Assembly (NCBI GenBank): GCA_043747745.1
Contig: JAYTOP010000039.1
Coordinates: 1-64,000 of the forward strand
Direction: 5' to 3'
DNA: 64,000 nucleotides
From: SZAS-103 sp043747745
GTDB taxonomy: Bacteria; Pseudomonadota; Gammaproteobacteria; Xanthomonadales; Xanthomonadaceae
Shown: positions 32,724 to 41,202 of the stretch, piece by piece
Numbering within the stretch: the first letter of the stretch is position 1
Layout of the letters: the number at the start of each line of letters is the position of its first letter
Notes under the pieces: generated by a model
The model's database searches: none
Seen by the model: only the letters and a program-made list of their open reading frames with translations
Told to the model about the DNA's origin: nothing
Translations under genes and position numbers: made by a program

Positions 32724-35374
32724 GGCGCGTCTCCATCCAGCACCGACTCGCCAGGCAAACCGCGCAGGTTGTAGTTCGATGCCATGGACGCTCCGTAGGC
32801 GCCGGCATCGGCGATCAGCAGCACATCATCGCCGGACGTCGCAGCCGGCAACTTGCGACGGCGGCCGAGCACGTCGCCGCTCTCGCAGATCGGGCCGACC
32901 ACGTCAAACAGGGCGATGTCTGCATCGTCGATCCGCGACAGGTTTGCGATCTGGTGGAACGCGCCATACAACGCCGGCCGCAGCAAGGTGTGCATGCCCG
33001 CATCAAGGCCGAGGCGGCGCACGCCGGATTTTTCGATGACCTGCGTCGCATGGGTGAGCAGCACGCCGCATTCGGCGACCAGCCAGCGCCCGGGCTCGAC
33101 CCACAACGCGTATTGCGGATACGCCGCCTTGATCGCAGCGAGTGCGGCGCCGTACGCGGCGAGGTCGAACGGCGCGGCATCGGGTTCGTAGGGAACGCCC
33201 AGCCCGCCGCCGACATCGATCGCCGACACCGTTCCGATCGCATCCGCAAGGCTCGCCAGGCGCGCATACACCTCGGCCCAGTGCGAGGACTCGCCGATGC
33301 CGCTGCCGATATGCGCGTGCAGGCCGACGATGCGCGCGCCGATCGCGCTGGCGGCGGACTGGAAAGCAGGAAGTGCATCCGGATCGAGTCCGAACTTCGC
33401 GCCCTTGCCGCCGGTGCGTACTTTTTCGTGATGGCCGTGGCCGAAGCCCGGATCGATGCGCAGCATCAGGTCGCGGCCACGGAACAGTTCCGGCCACTGC
33501 ATCAGCGGAAACACGCTATCGTGGGTGATGCGCACGCCGCGTGTCGCGGCATCGGCGTATTCGCCGCGCGTCGCGAAGCTCGGCGTGAACAGCACGCGCT
33601 GCGGGTCGAGCGTCGGCAATGTCGAAAACAGGTGCGCCAGTTCGCCGCCGGAAACGCACTCGAATCCGTAGCCTTCGGTTTCCAGCGTGCGCAGAACTGC
33701 AGCGTGCGGATTCGCCTTGAGCGCATAGAAGCGGCGATCGATCGCGGGTAATGCGGCCAGCGCGCGCGCACGGTCGCGCACCGTCGGCAAGTGATAAACG
33801 TAGCGCGGCGTTCCGTGCGTGGCCAGTTCCAGCAGCGACTCGCGCTGCGTGCGCCACCATGCAACCGCACGCGGCGCATCGCCGGCATGCAGCGCGCGCC
33901 AGCTCGGCCCGAACACGGTGACTTCGTCTACCGGCATCGCGCCGGACGCGATCAGCAAAGCATGCAACCGCGCCATCGTGCCGCTCGGTCCGTCCTGATC
34001 GAGCAAGGCTTCGTCGACGACGAAGGTAAGATTCAGGTCGTTCGACGATTGCGAGATCAGATGCACGCGCTCGCGACCGAACTCGGCCCAGACGTCGCCG
34101 AGCTTGTGCAAAAGCGAACGCATGCCGCGGCCGACCAGGGTGATCGCCGCGCACGGCGCAATGACCTTCACGCGGCAGACTTCGGCCAAGTCCGCGCACA
34201 GCGCTTCGAGCACGTTGGAGTTGACCAGGTTGTCGCTGGGGTCGAGCGAGACGGTGACGTTGGTTTCCGATGAACCGATCAGGTCGACCGAAAGGCCGTG
34301 GCGCTTGAAGCGCTCGAAGATGTCGGCAAGAAACCCGACCTGTTGCCACATGCCGATGGTTTCCATCGCAACCAGCACGATCCCGCGCCGCGAGCTGATC
34401 GCCTTGACGCCGGGAACGCTCGCGACGGAACGCGTAATCACCGTGCCTTCCATCCGCGGGTGCGCCGTGTCGCGGATCCAGATCGGCACGTTCGCGTCGC
34501 GGCACGGATGGATGCAGCGTGGGTGCAGCACCTTGGCGCCGGTGGTCGCGATTTCCTGCGCTTCCTCGTAGTCCAGGCGCGATAGCAGGCGCGCGTCCGG
34601 AACCTGGCGCGGATTTGCGCTGAACATGCCGGGCACGTCGGTCCAGATCTCCACGCGCTGCGCGCCGAGCAACGCGCCGAAATACGCGGCCGACGTATCC
34701 GAACCGCCGCGCCCGAGGATCGCGGTATGGCCGTCGTCGTGGCGGGCGATGAAACCCTGGGTGATCGATAGCGTCGCGCCGCCGCCGAAACGGTTGCGAA
34801 GCGACGGATCGGCTGCCGTATCGCAAGACACCGACAGGCGTCGCGCCCAATCGCTCTGGTTCGGCCGCGATGCCGCACGCAGCCAGTCGCGCGCATCGAC
34901 CCAGCCAACCGGCGCGCCCTGGGTCGACAGATACGCCGCACCCAAGGTCGAGGACAGCAGTTCGCCCTGCGCGAGCAGTTCGGCCTGCCAGTCCAGTTGC
35001 GCATTCGCACGGCGCGGATCTGCCAGCAGCGCTTCGAGGACAAGCAGGCGCTCGCCGAGCACGGCATCGGGATCCAGGTCGAGCGTCTGCGCAAACGCGC
35101 GGTGGCGCTGCACGATCGCGGCGATGCGTTCGGCGCAGCCAGCATCATCGGCGTGCGCGTCGATGATGCCCTGCAACGCATTGGTGATGCCCGACAGCGC
35201 CGACACCACGGTCAGCACGCGGACGTCGTCGGATTCAACGCGTTCACGCATCAACGCGCCGATGGTGTCCCAGCGCGTGCGTTCGCTGACGCTGGTGCCG
35301 CCGAACTTGAGGACGATCCAGCGTGGCGCGGGCTGGTAGGTGTCAGCGCCCGATGCGGGCACGGCAGATGGCAT
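32720..35374 (-). CDS. lysAC: Fused aspartate kinase / diaminopimelate decarboxylase
   Basis: 884 residues from the ATG at 35374. The N-terminal half (about 1-450) is a lysine-pathway aspartokinase: KFGGTS at 23-28, GRGGSDTSAAYFGALL, and tandem ACT domains. The C-terminal half (about 480-884) is a PLP-dependent decarboxylase of the alanine-racemase fold: FYALKANPH carries the PLP lysine, then HAHIGSG, EPGRWLVAECG and GPICESGDVLG. It performs the first and the last step of lysine synthesis; the decarboxylase half consumes meso-diaminopimelate, the peptidoglycan cross-linker. This fusion is typical of Xanthomonadales. Overlaps murL by four bases. Confidence 0.94.
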   Translation of the reverse strand: MPSAVPASGADTYQPAPRWIVLKFGGTSVSERTRWDTIGALMRERVESDDVRVLTVVSALSGITNALQGIIDAHADDAGCAERIAAIVQRHRAFAQTLDLDPDAVLGERLLVLEALLADPRRANAQLDWQAELLAQGELLSSTLGAAYLSTQGAPVGWVDARDWLRAASRPNQSDWARRLSVSCDTAADPSLRNRFGGGATLSITQGFIARHDDGHTAILGRGGSDTSAAYFGALLGAQRVEIWTDVPGMFSANPRQVPDARLLSRLDYEEAQEIATTGAKVLHPRCIHPCRDANVPIWIRDTAHPRMEGTVITRSVASVPGVKAISSRRGIVLVAMETIGMWQQVGFLADIFERFKRHGLSVDLIGSSETNVTVSLDPSDNLVNSNVLEALCADLAEVCRVKVIAPCAAITLVGRGMRSLLHKLGDVWAEFGRERVHLISQSSNDLNLTFVVDEALLDQDGPSGTMARLHALLIASGAMPVDEVTVFGPSWRALHAGDAPRAVAWWRTQRESLLELATHGTPRYVYHLPTVRDRARALAALPAIDRRFYALKANPHAAVLRTLETEGYGFECVSGGELAHLFSTLPTLDPQRVLFTPSFATRGEYADAATRGVRITHDSVFPLMQWPELFRGRDLMLRIDPGFGHGHHEKVRTGGKGAKFGLDPDALPAFQSAASAIGARIVGLHAHIGSGIGESSHWAEVYARLASLADAIGTVSAIDVGGGLGVPYEPDAAPFDLAAYGAALAAIKAAYPQYALWVEPGRWLVAECGVLLTHATQVIEKSGVRRLGLDAGMHTLLRPALYGAFHQIANLSRIDDADIALFDVVGPICESGDVLGRRRKLPAATSGDDVLLIADAGAYGASMASNYNLRGLPGESVLDGDAP

Positions 35375-35742
35375 GGCAAACCTGATGAGCGGGGAGAGCG
35401 CACGGCGGACGCGGCGCGCGATGGACCAATGATAAGCGAAGCGATGCAGATTGGCCGCAGCAATTGCATGCGCACGAACCATGATTGCGCAGGTAATCAC
35501 ACGGACATGCCATGCCGACAGGAATCGTCCGGCACTGCGACAGCGGGCTGCAGGCACGCACTCAGGATCGGTGGTAGCCCCGCGCACCGCTTCTGACAGC
35601 GAAGCTGGCCAGCCCGTCCCAGCGTGGATTGTTGCGCTGCATCCTTGACCTGCCTCGCCACTGCTGCAAGGCTGGCCGTGAGGCCGCGTTCACGCGCGCC
35701 TAATTCGCCATTCATTCGTATCGTCCTGCCTGGAGAACGTCG
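35375..35742. other. 368-base divergent promoter region
   Basis: Contains no convincing gene. It must hold the promoters of lysAC-murL-murD2 (leftwards) and the EF-G-like gene (rightwards). TTGACC at 35645-35650 is a possible -35 for the rightward gene without a matching -10; no riboswitch-like fold (for example a lysine aptamer) was recognised. Confidence 0.5.
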
Positions 35743-37794
35743 ATGCCCGCCCATACCACTGCGCAGATCCGCAACATCGCCCTCGTGGGCCACACCGGTG
35801 CCGGCAAAACCTCGTTGTTCGAAGCCCTGCTGCTGGCCGGCGGCGTAATCCAGACGGCAGGCAGCCTCGAGCGCGGAACCATGGTGTCCGACCACGATCC
35901 GATGGAACGCGAACGTCAGCATTCGCTGGGCAGCGCGATCGCCTCGATCGAATACGGCGGCGCGCACATCCACCTGATCGATACCCCCGGTTACGCGGAT
36001 TTCCGCGGACCTGCCTTGTCTGCGATCGACGCCGTGGAAACCTGCGCGATCGTGGTCAACGCCACGCTCGGCATCGAACACTCCACCCGACGCATGATGG
36101 AACACGCCGCCGCACGCGGACGCTCGCGCATGCTCGTCGTGCATCGCATCGACGCGGAGGGCGCCGACCTCGGCGCGCTGCTCGCGAACCTGCGCGAAGC
36201 TTTCGGCAACGAATGCCTGCCGATCAACCTGCCCTGCGACAATGGACGCGGAGTGGTAGATTGTTTCTTCCAGCCGGATGGCGAGTCCGACCTCGGTCCG
36301 GTCGCGGAATGGCACCAGAAGATCATCGACCAGGTCGCCGAGATCAACGAATCGGTGATGGGCCACTATCTCGACCTCGGCGAAGAAGGCCTGACTCCTC
36401 AGGAACTGCACGATGCATTCGAGCAGTGCCTGCGCGAAGGCCACCTGGTGCCGATCTGTTTCGCCTCGGCGCGCACCGGAACCGGCGTGCGTGCACTGCT
36501 CGATGTCGCAGCAAAACTGCTGCCTAATCCCGCTGAAGCCAATCCGCCGGCATTCGTGAAAGGCGTCGGTGCCGACGCACAAGCGATCATCGCCGAGCCC
36601 GATCCGGCGAAACACGTCATCGCCGATGTATTCAAGATCGTCAACGATCCCTTCGTCGGCAAGCTGTCGGTGTTCCGCGTGTACCAGGGCACGATCAGGC
36701 GCGACAGCCAGTTGTTCATCGACGACGGCAAGAAGCCGTTCAAGGTCGGTCACCTGTTCAAGCTCAAGGGCAAGGACCATGTCGAGATCGAACAGGCTAT
36801 TCCCGGCGACATCGCGGCCATCGCCAAGATCGAGGAAATCCATTTCGACGCAGTGCTGCACGATTCGCACGATGAAGATCAGATCCACCTCAAACCGCAT
36901 GCGTTCCCGAAGCCGATGTTCGGGCTCGCGATCGAGGCCGCCACGCGCGGGCAGGAACAGAAACTCTCGACCGCGCTGCACCGGCTGGCCGAGGAAGACC
37001 CGTGCTTCCACATCGAACACAACACGGAACTCAACGAGACCGTGGTCCGCGGCCTCGGCGAACTGCACCTGCGCACGATGCTCGAGCGCATGAAGGCGCG
37101 CTACGGCGTCGAGGTGAAATCGCATCCGCCTCGCATCGCGTATCGCGAAACGATTTCCGCGAAAGCCGAAGGGCATCATCGGCACAAGAAGCAGACAGGT
37201 GGCGCGGGCCAGTTCGGCGAAGTGTTCCTGCGCATCGAACCATTGCCGCGCGGCGGCGGCATTGAATTCCTCGATGCGGTCAAGGGCGGCACGATCCCCG
37301 GTCAGTTCATTCCAGCCATCGAGAAGGGCGTGCGCCTGGTGCTCGAGGGCGGCGCGGTCGCCGGTTATCCGCTACAGGACATCCGCGTGACCGTGTACGA
37401 CGGCAAGTACCACGCGGTCGATTCGAAGGAAGTGGCATTTGTCGCTGCCGGCAAGAAAGCCTTCCTCGACGCGATCGGCAAGGCGCAGCCGCAAGTGCTC
37501 GAACCGATCGTGACCGTGGAGGTCGCCGCACCCGAGCGCAACATGGGCGACATCACCGGCGCGCTCGCGGGCAAACGCGCACGCATCAACGGTACCGATG
37601 CCGGCAATGGCGACGAGATCGTGATCAAGGCGCAGGTGCCGCTATCGGAACTCGAAGGCTACGCCGCCGAACTCAAGGGCCTCACCGCCGGCCGCGGCCG
37701 CTACAGCCTCGACTTCAGCCATTACGAACCTGTGCCAGGCAACGTGCAGAAGCAGCTCATGGAGGCATACAAGCCGAGGCACGAAGAGGATTGA
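35743..37794 (+). CDS. Elongation factor G-like GTPase
   Basis: 683 residues, GGAGA 6 bases before the ATG. Domain order of EF-G: GTPase (G1 GHTGAGKT at 16-23, G3 DTPGYADF near 80), EF-G domain II, then domains III-V (GLGELHLRTMLERMKARYGV, TGGAGQFGEVFLRIEP, PERNMGDITGALAGKRARI). The switch region RERQHSLGSAI replaces the canonical RGITI-type switch, as in the EF-G2/EF-G-like branch. The G4 element reads HRID (134-137) instead of NKxD, which would weaken guanine recognition. It is not the housekeeping fusA, which normally sits with str operon genes. Function in this branch is unsettled: ribosome-linked, possibly not translocation. Confidence 0.88.
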   Translation: MPAHTTAQIRNIALVGHTGAGKTSLFEALLLAGGVIQTAGSLERGTMVSDHDPMERERQHSLGSAIASIEYGGAHIHLIDTPGYADFRGPALSAIDAVETCAIVVNATLGIEHSTRRMMEHAAARGRSRMLVVHRIDAEGADLGALLANLREAFGNECLPINLPCDNGRGVVDCFFQPDGESDLGPVAEWHQKIIDQVAEINESVMGHYLDLGEEGLTPQELHDAFEQCLREGHLVPICFASARTGTGVRALLDVAAKLLPNPAEANPPAFVKGVGADAQAIIAEPDPAKHVIADVFKIVNDPFVGKLSVFRVYQGTIRRDSQLFIDDGKKPFKVGHLFKLKGKDHVEIEQAIPGDIAAIAKIEEIHFDAVLHDSHDEDQIHLKPHAFPKPMFGLAIEAATRGQEQKLSTALHRLAEEDPCFHIEHNTELNETVVRGLGELHLRTMLERMKARYGVEVKSHPPRIAYRETISAKAEGHHRHKKQTGGAGQFGEVFLRIEPLPRGGGIEFLDAVKGGTIPGQFIPAIEKGVRLVLEGGAVAGYPLQDIRVTVYDGKYHAVDSKEVAFVAAGKKAFLDAIGKAQPQVLEPIVTVEVAAPERNMGDITGALAGKRARINGTDAGNGDEIVIKAQVPLSELEGYAAELKGLTAGRGRYSLDFSHYEPVPGNVQKQLMEAYKPRHEED

Positions 37795-37873
37795 TTGAAG
37801 CAGCACGGGGGAGCGCAGCGGCTGTCGACAACGAAGCTGGTCTAACTAGTAACTCAACACCTCCAGGACTTCC

Positions 37874-38548
37874 ATGCGCCTCACGAATGCCTTCCTCGTC
37901 ATCGTCGACATCAGCGGCTACACATCCTTCATCACCAACCGCACGGTGAGCCTGCTGCATGCCGAGCAAATCATCACCGACCTGATCGAGGCGGTCATCG
38001 ACAAGGCGCAGCATCCGCTGATCTTGAACAAACTCGAAGGCGACGCCGCGCTGCTCTACGGCGAATGCGCGCCTGACGACGTCGGGGCGGCGCAGGACGT
38101 GTTCGCGCAGGTCAAGGCCTTCTTTCCGGCCTTCAGCGACCGCCTTGCGCTGCATCGCGAGCAGCGCGCGCATTGCAACTGCGATGCCTGCACGCGGATC
38201 GACCACTTGGCACTGAAGGCGTTCGTGCATTACGGCGAGTTCGCGATCAAGAAGGTGCGGCAGTTCGAGGAACTTGCTGGCGAGGAAGTGATCCTCGTGC
38301 ACCGGCTGATGAAGAACCATGTGCCCTCGCGCGAATACGTGCTGATCACCGAGGCTGCTCGCGGCGCTGCCGGGCTAGACGCAAACATGCTGCAAAGCCA
38401 TCGCGAAGACTGCGAAGGCGTCGGCGAGGTGGCGCTGTGGCTGATGGCGCCGGATGCGATTCCGTTCGAGCTGGGATCTCGCGAACCTGTAGCAGCAGTG
38501 CTAGCGGACGTCGAACGCAGCGGCGTGTTCCATCACCTGCCGCAATGA
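37874..38548 (+). CDS. DUF2652 protein (cyclase-like fold)
   Basis: 224 residues, soluble. The opening FLVIVDISGYTSFITN and LNKLEGDAALLYGE blocks mark DUF2652, a family with a class III adenylyl-cyclase-like fold. A Cys cluster CNCDAC near 100 and GEFAIKKVRQFEELAGEEVILVHRLMKN follow. Whether it still makes a cyclic nucleotide is unknown. The gene lies 79 bases downstream of the EF-G-like gene on the same strand. Confidence 0.8.
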   Translation: MRLTNAFLVIVDISGYTSFITNRTVSLLHAEQIITDLIEAVIDKAQHPLILNKLEGDAALLYGECAPDDVGAAQDVFAQVKAFFPAFSDRLALHREQRAHCNCDACTRIDHLALKAFVHYGEFAIKKVRQFEELAGEEVILVHRLMKNHVPSREYVLITEAARGAAGLDANMLQSHREDCEGVGEVALWLMAPDAIPFELGSREPVAAVLADVERSGVFHHLPQ

Positions 38549-38602
38549 TCGCACCAACGGAAAACGTGCATGTAAGCCAGTGCCGCCGCCGAGGCGAAAC
38601 GC

Positions 38603-38896
38603 TTGCAGGATATCCCCAACATCGGCCCCTTGATCGCCGAAGACCTGCGCGTGCTGGGAATCGAATCGCCAAAGCAGTTGGTCGGCAAGGACCCTTACGC
38701 GCTCTACCACCGCATGACCGGGATCACCGGCATCGCGCACGATCCCTGCCTCTGCGACTGCTTCATCGCCGCCGTGCGTTTCATGGAAGGCGCGCCGCCG
38801 ACGCCGTGGTGGCATTACACCGCCGAGCGCAAGCGGTTGCTGGTCGGCGTCAAGCCGCCGCGTAAACGCGGTGTACGTCGCAAACCCGCATTGTAG
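38603..38896 (+). CDS. Helix-hairpin-helix protein, Cdd1 (pathogenicity locus) family
   Basis: 97 residues. The frame has no ATG or GTG; TTG at 38603 is the only start and has GAGG 8 bases upstream. LQDIPNIGPLIAEDLRVLGI is a helix-hairpin-helix, followed by LYHRMTGITGIAHDPCLCDCFIAAVRFMEG, the Cdd1 pattern. A very basic tail (RKRGVRRKPAL) suggests nucleic-acid contact. Biochemical role unknown. It lies 54 bases after the DUF2652 gene. Confidence 0.75.
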   Translation: MQDIPNIGPLIAEDLRVLGIESPKQLVGKDPYALYHRMTGITGIAHDPCLCDCFIAAVRFMEGAPPTPWWHYTAERKRLLVGVKPPRKRGVRRKPAL

Positions 38897-38989
38897 GAAT
38901 TCTCCGACCCAAGATCGCCGAATTGGCCGATGGCTCATGACTTGCCGTCGCGTGACACTGGCTCCACGGTTCACGACGAAGGACGACCC

Positions 38990-39463
38990 ATGAAGCGCAT
39001 CACCCTTTCACTGTTCGCCTGCATCGTTGTGTGCGCCCTCGCAAGCCAGAGTGCGGCTGCAGCCGCAGGTTTCGCGAGGGTTGCGGTTGCACCAGCGGCC
39101 GCACCAGCAACCCGCCCGCAGCAGCCTGCTCACGCGCCTAGGAGCGTCCGTCATCGACGTGCACGCGCGTTGTCGCATGCGCTGCGCAAGGAGCATCGCG
39201 ATCGCTTCGGCGAACGCATCGTTCCCGTTGCGAAACCGATCATCGTGCGCATCGTGTCGCACGACGGCGCGGCTGCGCAGAAGGCTGCTGCACGCGATCA
39301 GGTCGAGCGCAATGCGCGAGCGGACCGCCTGTACCGGAGCTCGCAAGTCTCGGCGCCGATCATCACCAATGCCACGGCCTGCAAACGCATCGGCGCGCAC
39401 GGCGAATCGATCTATGAGAATTGCCAGACCGCAACTGCTGCGATGGGAGCTGGTGAGTTGTAG
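38990..39463 (+). CDS. Exported hypothetical protein, Ala/Arg-rich
   Basis: 157 residues from the ATG at 38990 with AAGGA about 7 bases upstream. Signal peptide MKRITLSLFACIVVCALASQ...AAA. The mature part is low complexity and basic (HAPRSVRHRRARALSHALRK) with a later conserved-looking block NATACKRIGAHGESIYENC. No known domain. Periplasmic location is inferred. Confidence 0.6.
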   Translation: MKRITLSLFACIVVCALASQSAAAAAGFARVAVAPAAAPATRPQQPAHAPRSVRHRRARALSHALRKEHRDRFGERIVPVAKPIIVRIVSHDGAAAQKAAARDQVERNARADRLYRSSQVSAPIITNATACKRIGAHGESIYENCQTATAAMGAGEL

Positions 39464-39493
39464 GATATCCGTCAGCCCCTGCGGAGCCCGGCC

Positions 39494-39913
39494 ATGGACA
39501 AGCGTTTCTGGATTTCCGGTTTGCTGATGACGGTCGCCGCGATGATGCTTGGTTTCGTCGTGCACGGCGTATTGCTCAAACCCGATTACGCCGCACTCGG
39601 GCCGATCATGCGCACGGATGACGACTCGGCTCACTTCATGCAGTGGACGCTGCTCGCCGACGCGGCGATCGGTTTCGGCATCACCTGGATCTATCGGCAA
39701 GGCTATACGCCCGCGAAATCCGCTATCGGCCAAGGCTTGCGCTGCGGATTCGCGGTCGCGCTGGTCAGTACGATTCCGATGTTCCTGATCTCCTACGCGG
39801 TAGAACCCTTGCCCGGCACGCTGGTGATGAAACAGGAGTTGTTCGCCACCCTACAGATGCTGTTTTTTGGCGTGATCGCAGCGCTGCTTAATCCACGACC
39901 GAAAACCAACTGA
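39494..39913 (+). CDS. Small four-helix membrane protein
   Basis: 139 residues with four hydrophobic segments (FWISGLLMTVAAMMLGFVVHG; AAIGFGITWIY; FAVALVSTIPMFLISYAV; LFATLQMLFFGVIAALL). No catalytic motif is evident and no family is assigned. It sits between an exported protein and a lipoprotein on the same strand, with gaps of 30 and 12 bases. Confidence 0.6.
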   Translation: MDKRFWISGLLMTVAAMMLGFVVHGVLLKPDYAALGPIMRTDDDSAHFMQWTLLADAAIGFGITWIYRQGYTPAKSAIGQGLRCGFAVALVSTIPMFLISYAVEPLPGTLVMKQELFATLQMLFFGVIAALLNPRPKTN

Positions 39914-39925
39914 GCATTCCAGCAC

Positions 39926-40807
39926 ATGCCTCCACGCCCTCTGCTTTCCTGCATGCTCGCGACCTACATGATCGCGACCTGCATGCTGACCGCTTGCGAG
40001 CGCAACGCAACCGACACCGCGACGATCTCTGGCGCACCCGTATCGCACGCAACTGCTGCAACCGCAACAGTGAACAGCACGCCAGCGCCAGCGACTGCGC
40101 ATTCGGTCGCTGCGCCTGCCGCAGCATCCAGCGTAGCGATCCCCGCGAGCGCGCAGACTGCGCAGTCGGCAAGCGATGGCGACTCCGATGGGCCATCCGC
40201 ATCGCTGGCTGGCGTCGCCCACGATGCCGACCCGGATCCGGCATCGCTGAAGGATCCGTACCTGCTGCCAGGCTCGATCACCGCCGACACCGAGCCGGAC
40301 GGCCTGCGCCGCATCTACGGCGCGGCCAACGTCAAGGAAGGCGAAGTCCCGGGTGCCGAGGGCGAGAGCGCACAGGGCGTGATCCTGTTCCCGGACGACC
40401 CGAAACATCGCGCCTACGTGTACTTCCAGAACGAGAAGACGCTGACCGGCATCAGCATGGTGCGCGTCACCGACGAGGACTCGCAGTGGCACGGCGCGCA
40501 GGGCATCCGCATCGGCATGCCGTTGGCCGACCTCGTCAAGCTCAACGGCAGGCCGTTCAAATTCTCGGGATTCGACTGGGACTACGGCGGTCAGGTGATC
40601 GACTGGCTTGGCGGCAAGCTCGCCCCAGCAAAAGACGGCGCGACCTTGCGCGTGATACTCACCCACGGTGATCAACCCAAGGGCGTGCCGACGTCGAAAT
40701 TGCCGATCGGCGATGGCAGCTTCCGCAGCGACCACCCGCAACTGGCAAAGATGAAGGCGACCGTCGCCGAAATCAGCCTGGATTTCCCCGGTCACGACAA
40801 TCGGTAA
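39926..40807 (+). CDS. Hypothetical lipoprotein
   Basis: 293 residues. A lipobox MLTAC lies near residues 20-24; an internal ATG at 39953 would give a more standard lipoprotein signal. An Ala/Thr-rich spacer to about 95 is followed by a globular domain with GLRRIYGAANVKEG, FPDDPKHRAYVYFQNEKTLTGISMVRV and GIRIGMPLADLVKLNGRPFKFSGFDWDYGG. The second half resembles proteins that score calcium- or oxalate-like secreted domains only weakly, so I leave it unnamed. Likely in the inner leaflet of the outer membrane. Confidence 0.65.
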   Translation: MPPRPLLSCMLATYMIATCMLTACERNATDTATISGAPVSHATAATATVNSTPAPATAHSVAAPAAASSVAIPASAQTAQSASDGDSDGPSASLAGVAHDADPDPASLKDPYLLPGSITADTEPDGLRRIYGAANVKEGEVPGAEGESAQGVILFPDDPKHRAYVYFQNEKTLTGISMVRVTDEDSQWHGAQGIRIGMPLADLVKLNGRPFKFSGFDWDYGGQVIDWLGGKLAPAKDGATLRVILTHGDQPKGVPTSKLPIGDGSFRSDHPQLAKMKATVAEISLDFPGHDNR

Positions 40808-40857
40808 TTGCGCGTCGTGCCTCGCAGGCACATCATCGAGGCATGCAGGAGATCGCC

Positions 40858-41172
40858 ATGAAATCCACCACGCGTTTTGCCGTGGCCCTTGGGTGCGCAA
40901 CCTTGTCGGCCTGCAATGCTTCGAACAATCCGATGCTTGGCCGCGTCGAGGCCGAAGTGTCAGGCCATCAAGTCGTCGTGACGAATTGCTACACGATGCA
41001 AGTCGCAGACGTGAAGTCGTCCGATGGCAGCCAGAGTTTTTCACCGTGCAAGAATGCTGCGGTGACGATCAAGAACAACATGCTGCTCGTCAACGGAGAA
41101 TCGTACGGCCAGTTGGGCGACGGCGATCGCGTACTGGTCGAAAACGGCAGGGTGCAAATCGAGCCGCGCTGA
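40858..41172 (+). CDS. Small lipoprotein
   Basis: 104 residues from the ATG at 40858, AGGAG 8 bases upstream. Signal with lipobox TLSAC (Cys near 19), then a small beta-rich domain VSGHQVVVTNCYTMQVADVK, CKNAAVTIKNNMLLVNGESYG. No family recognised. It lies 50 bases behind the preceding lipoprotein gene and is probably co-transcribed with it. Confidence 0.65.
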   Translation: MKSTTRFAVALGCATLSACNASNNPMLGRVEAEVSGHQVVVTNCYTMQVADVKSSDGSQSFSPCKNAAVTIKNNMLLVNGESYGQLGDGDRVLVENGRVQIEPR

Positions 41173-41202
41173 GGCCTCTGGCGCAAGCGCAATGTTGAGC
41201 AG

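Noticed and set aside
35375..35742. Lysine riboswitch upstream of lysAC
   Set aside because: No recognisable lysine-aptamer core or terminator pair in the leader; nothing beyond position supports it.
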